Shown one piece after another: positions 63,961 through 64,000 of a stretch of DNA of 64,000 bases (positions within the stretch are counted from its first letter, which is position 1; each line of letters opens with the position of its first letter). The notes beneath the pieces are model-generated. The model was not told the origin of the DNA. It ran no database searches and worked only from the letters and a program-made list of their open reading frames with translations. This DNA comes from Chaetorhynchus papuensis (lineage: Eukaryota; Chordata; Aves; Passeriformes; Rhipiduridae): contig VWYX01000218.1 of the NCBI GenBank assembly GCA_013396525.1, positions 778,773 to 842,772 of the forward strand. The letters run 5' to 3'. A program made the position numbers and the translations under genes.

Positions 63961-64000
63961 CTTCAGAGCAAACGTTGCAAAAAACCTCAATTTTTTTTTT

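Noticed and set aside
1..64000. Bacterial, phage or CRISPR-type system
   Set aside because: No operon-like ORF packing, no ribosome-binding sites ahead of long ORFs, no regularly spaced direct repeats, and clear vertebrate CR1 and LTR elements.

Overview
The window looks like nuclear DNA of a bird. The main evidence is a clear CR1 LINE 3' end of the avian type near 47.3-47.9 kb, with two older CR1 remnants, plus three solo retroviral LTRs. A passerine-like genome is an inference only. There are no compact ORFs, operons, ribosome-binding sites, CRISPR arrays or bacterial features. The sequence is mostly AT-rich, CpG-poor and single-copy in appearance. It reads as a gene desert or the inside of a very large intron. 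I recognise no protein-coding exon; the open frames present are short, scattered and compositionally ordinary, or lie inside repeats.

Layout. 1-6.9 kb: unique noncoding DNA. 6,872-7,456: a solo LTR of class II (ERVK) type with a perfect 6-bp target-site duplication. 7.5-18.5 kb: unique DNA with two polypyrimidine tracts. About 18.5-18.9 kb: a GC-richer patch that may be an LTR fragment. 19-33.5 kb: unique DNA with one degraded CR1 remnant at 22.2 kb. 33,575-34,163: a solo LTR of class III (ERVL) type on +. 34.2-47.3 kb: unique DNA with a small 17-bp tandem repeat. 47,291-47,874: a 5'-truncated CR1 on +. 51.2 kb: a second degraded CR1. 56,851-57,431: a second copy of the same ERVL-type LTR on -, followed by a G/T-rich low-complexity tract. 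60.8-61.3 kb: a motif-dense stretch that could be a conserved noncoding element. 62.3 kb: an A26 tract 35 nt after an AATAAA. 63.53-63.96 kb: a CpG-island-like segment, the best candidate for a real gene start, running towards the right edge.

No genes work together here as a system. The strongest sequence-level results are the three LTR insertions with their boundaries and target-site duplications, the inverted ERVL LTR pair about 22.7 kb apart, and the CpG island at the right edge. I did not find evidence for a previously undescribed biological system.
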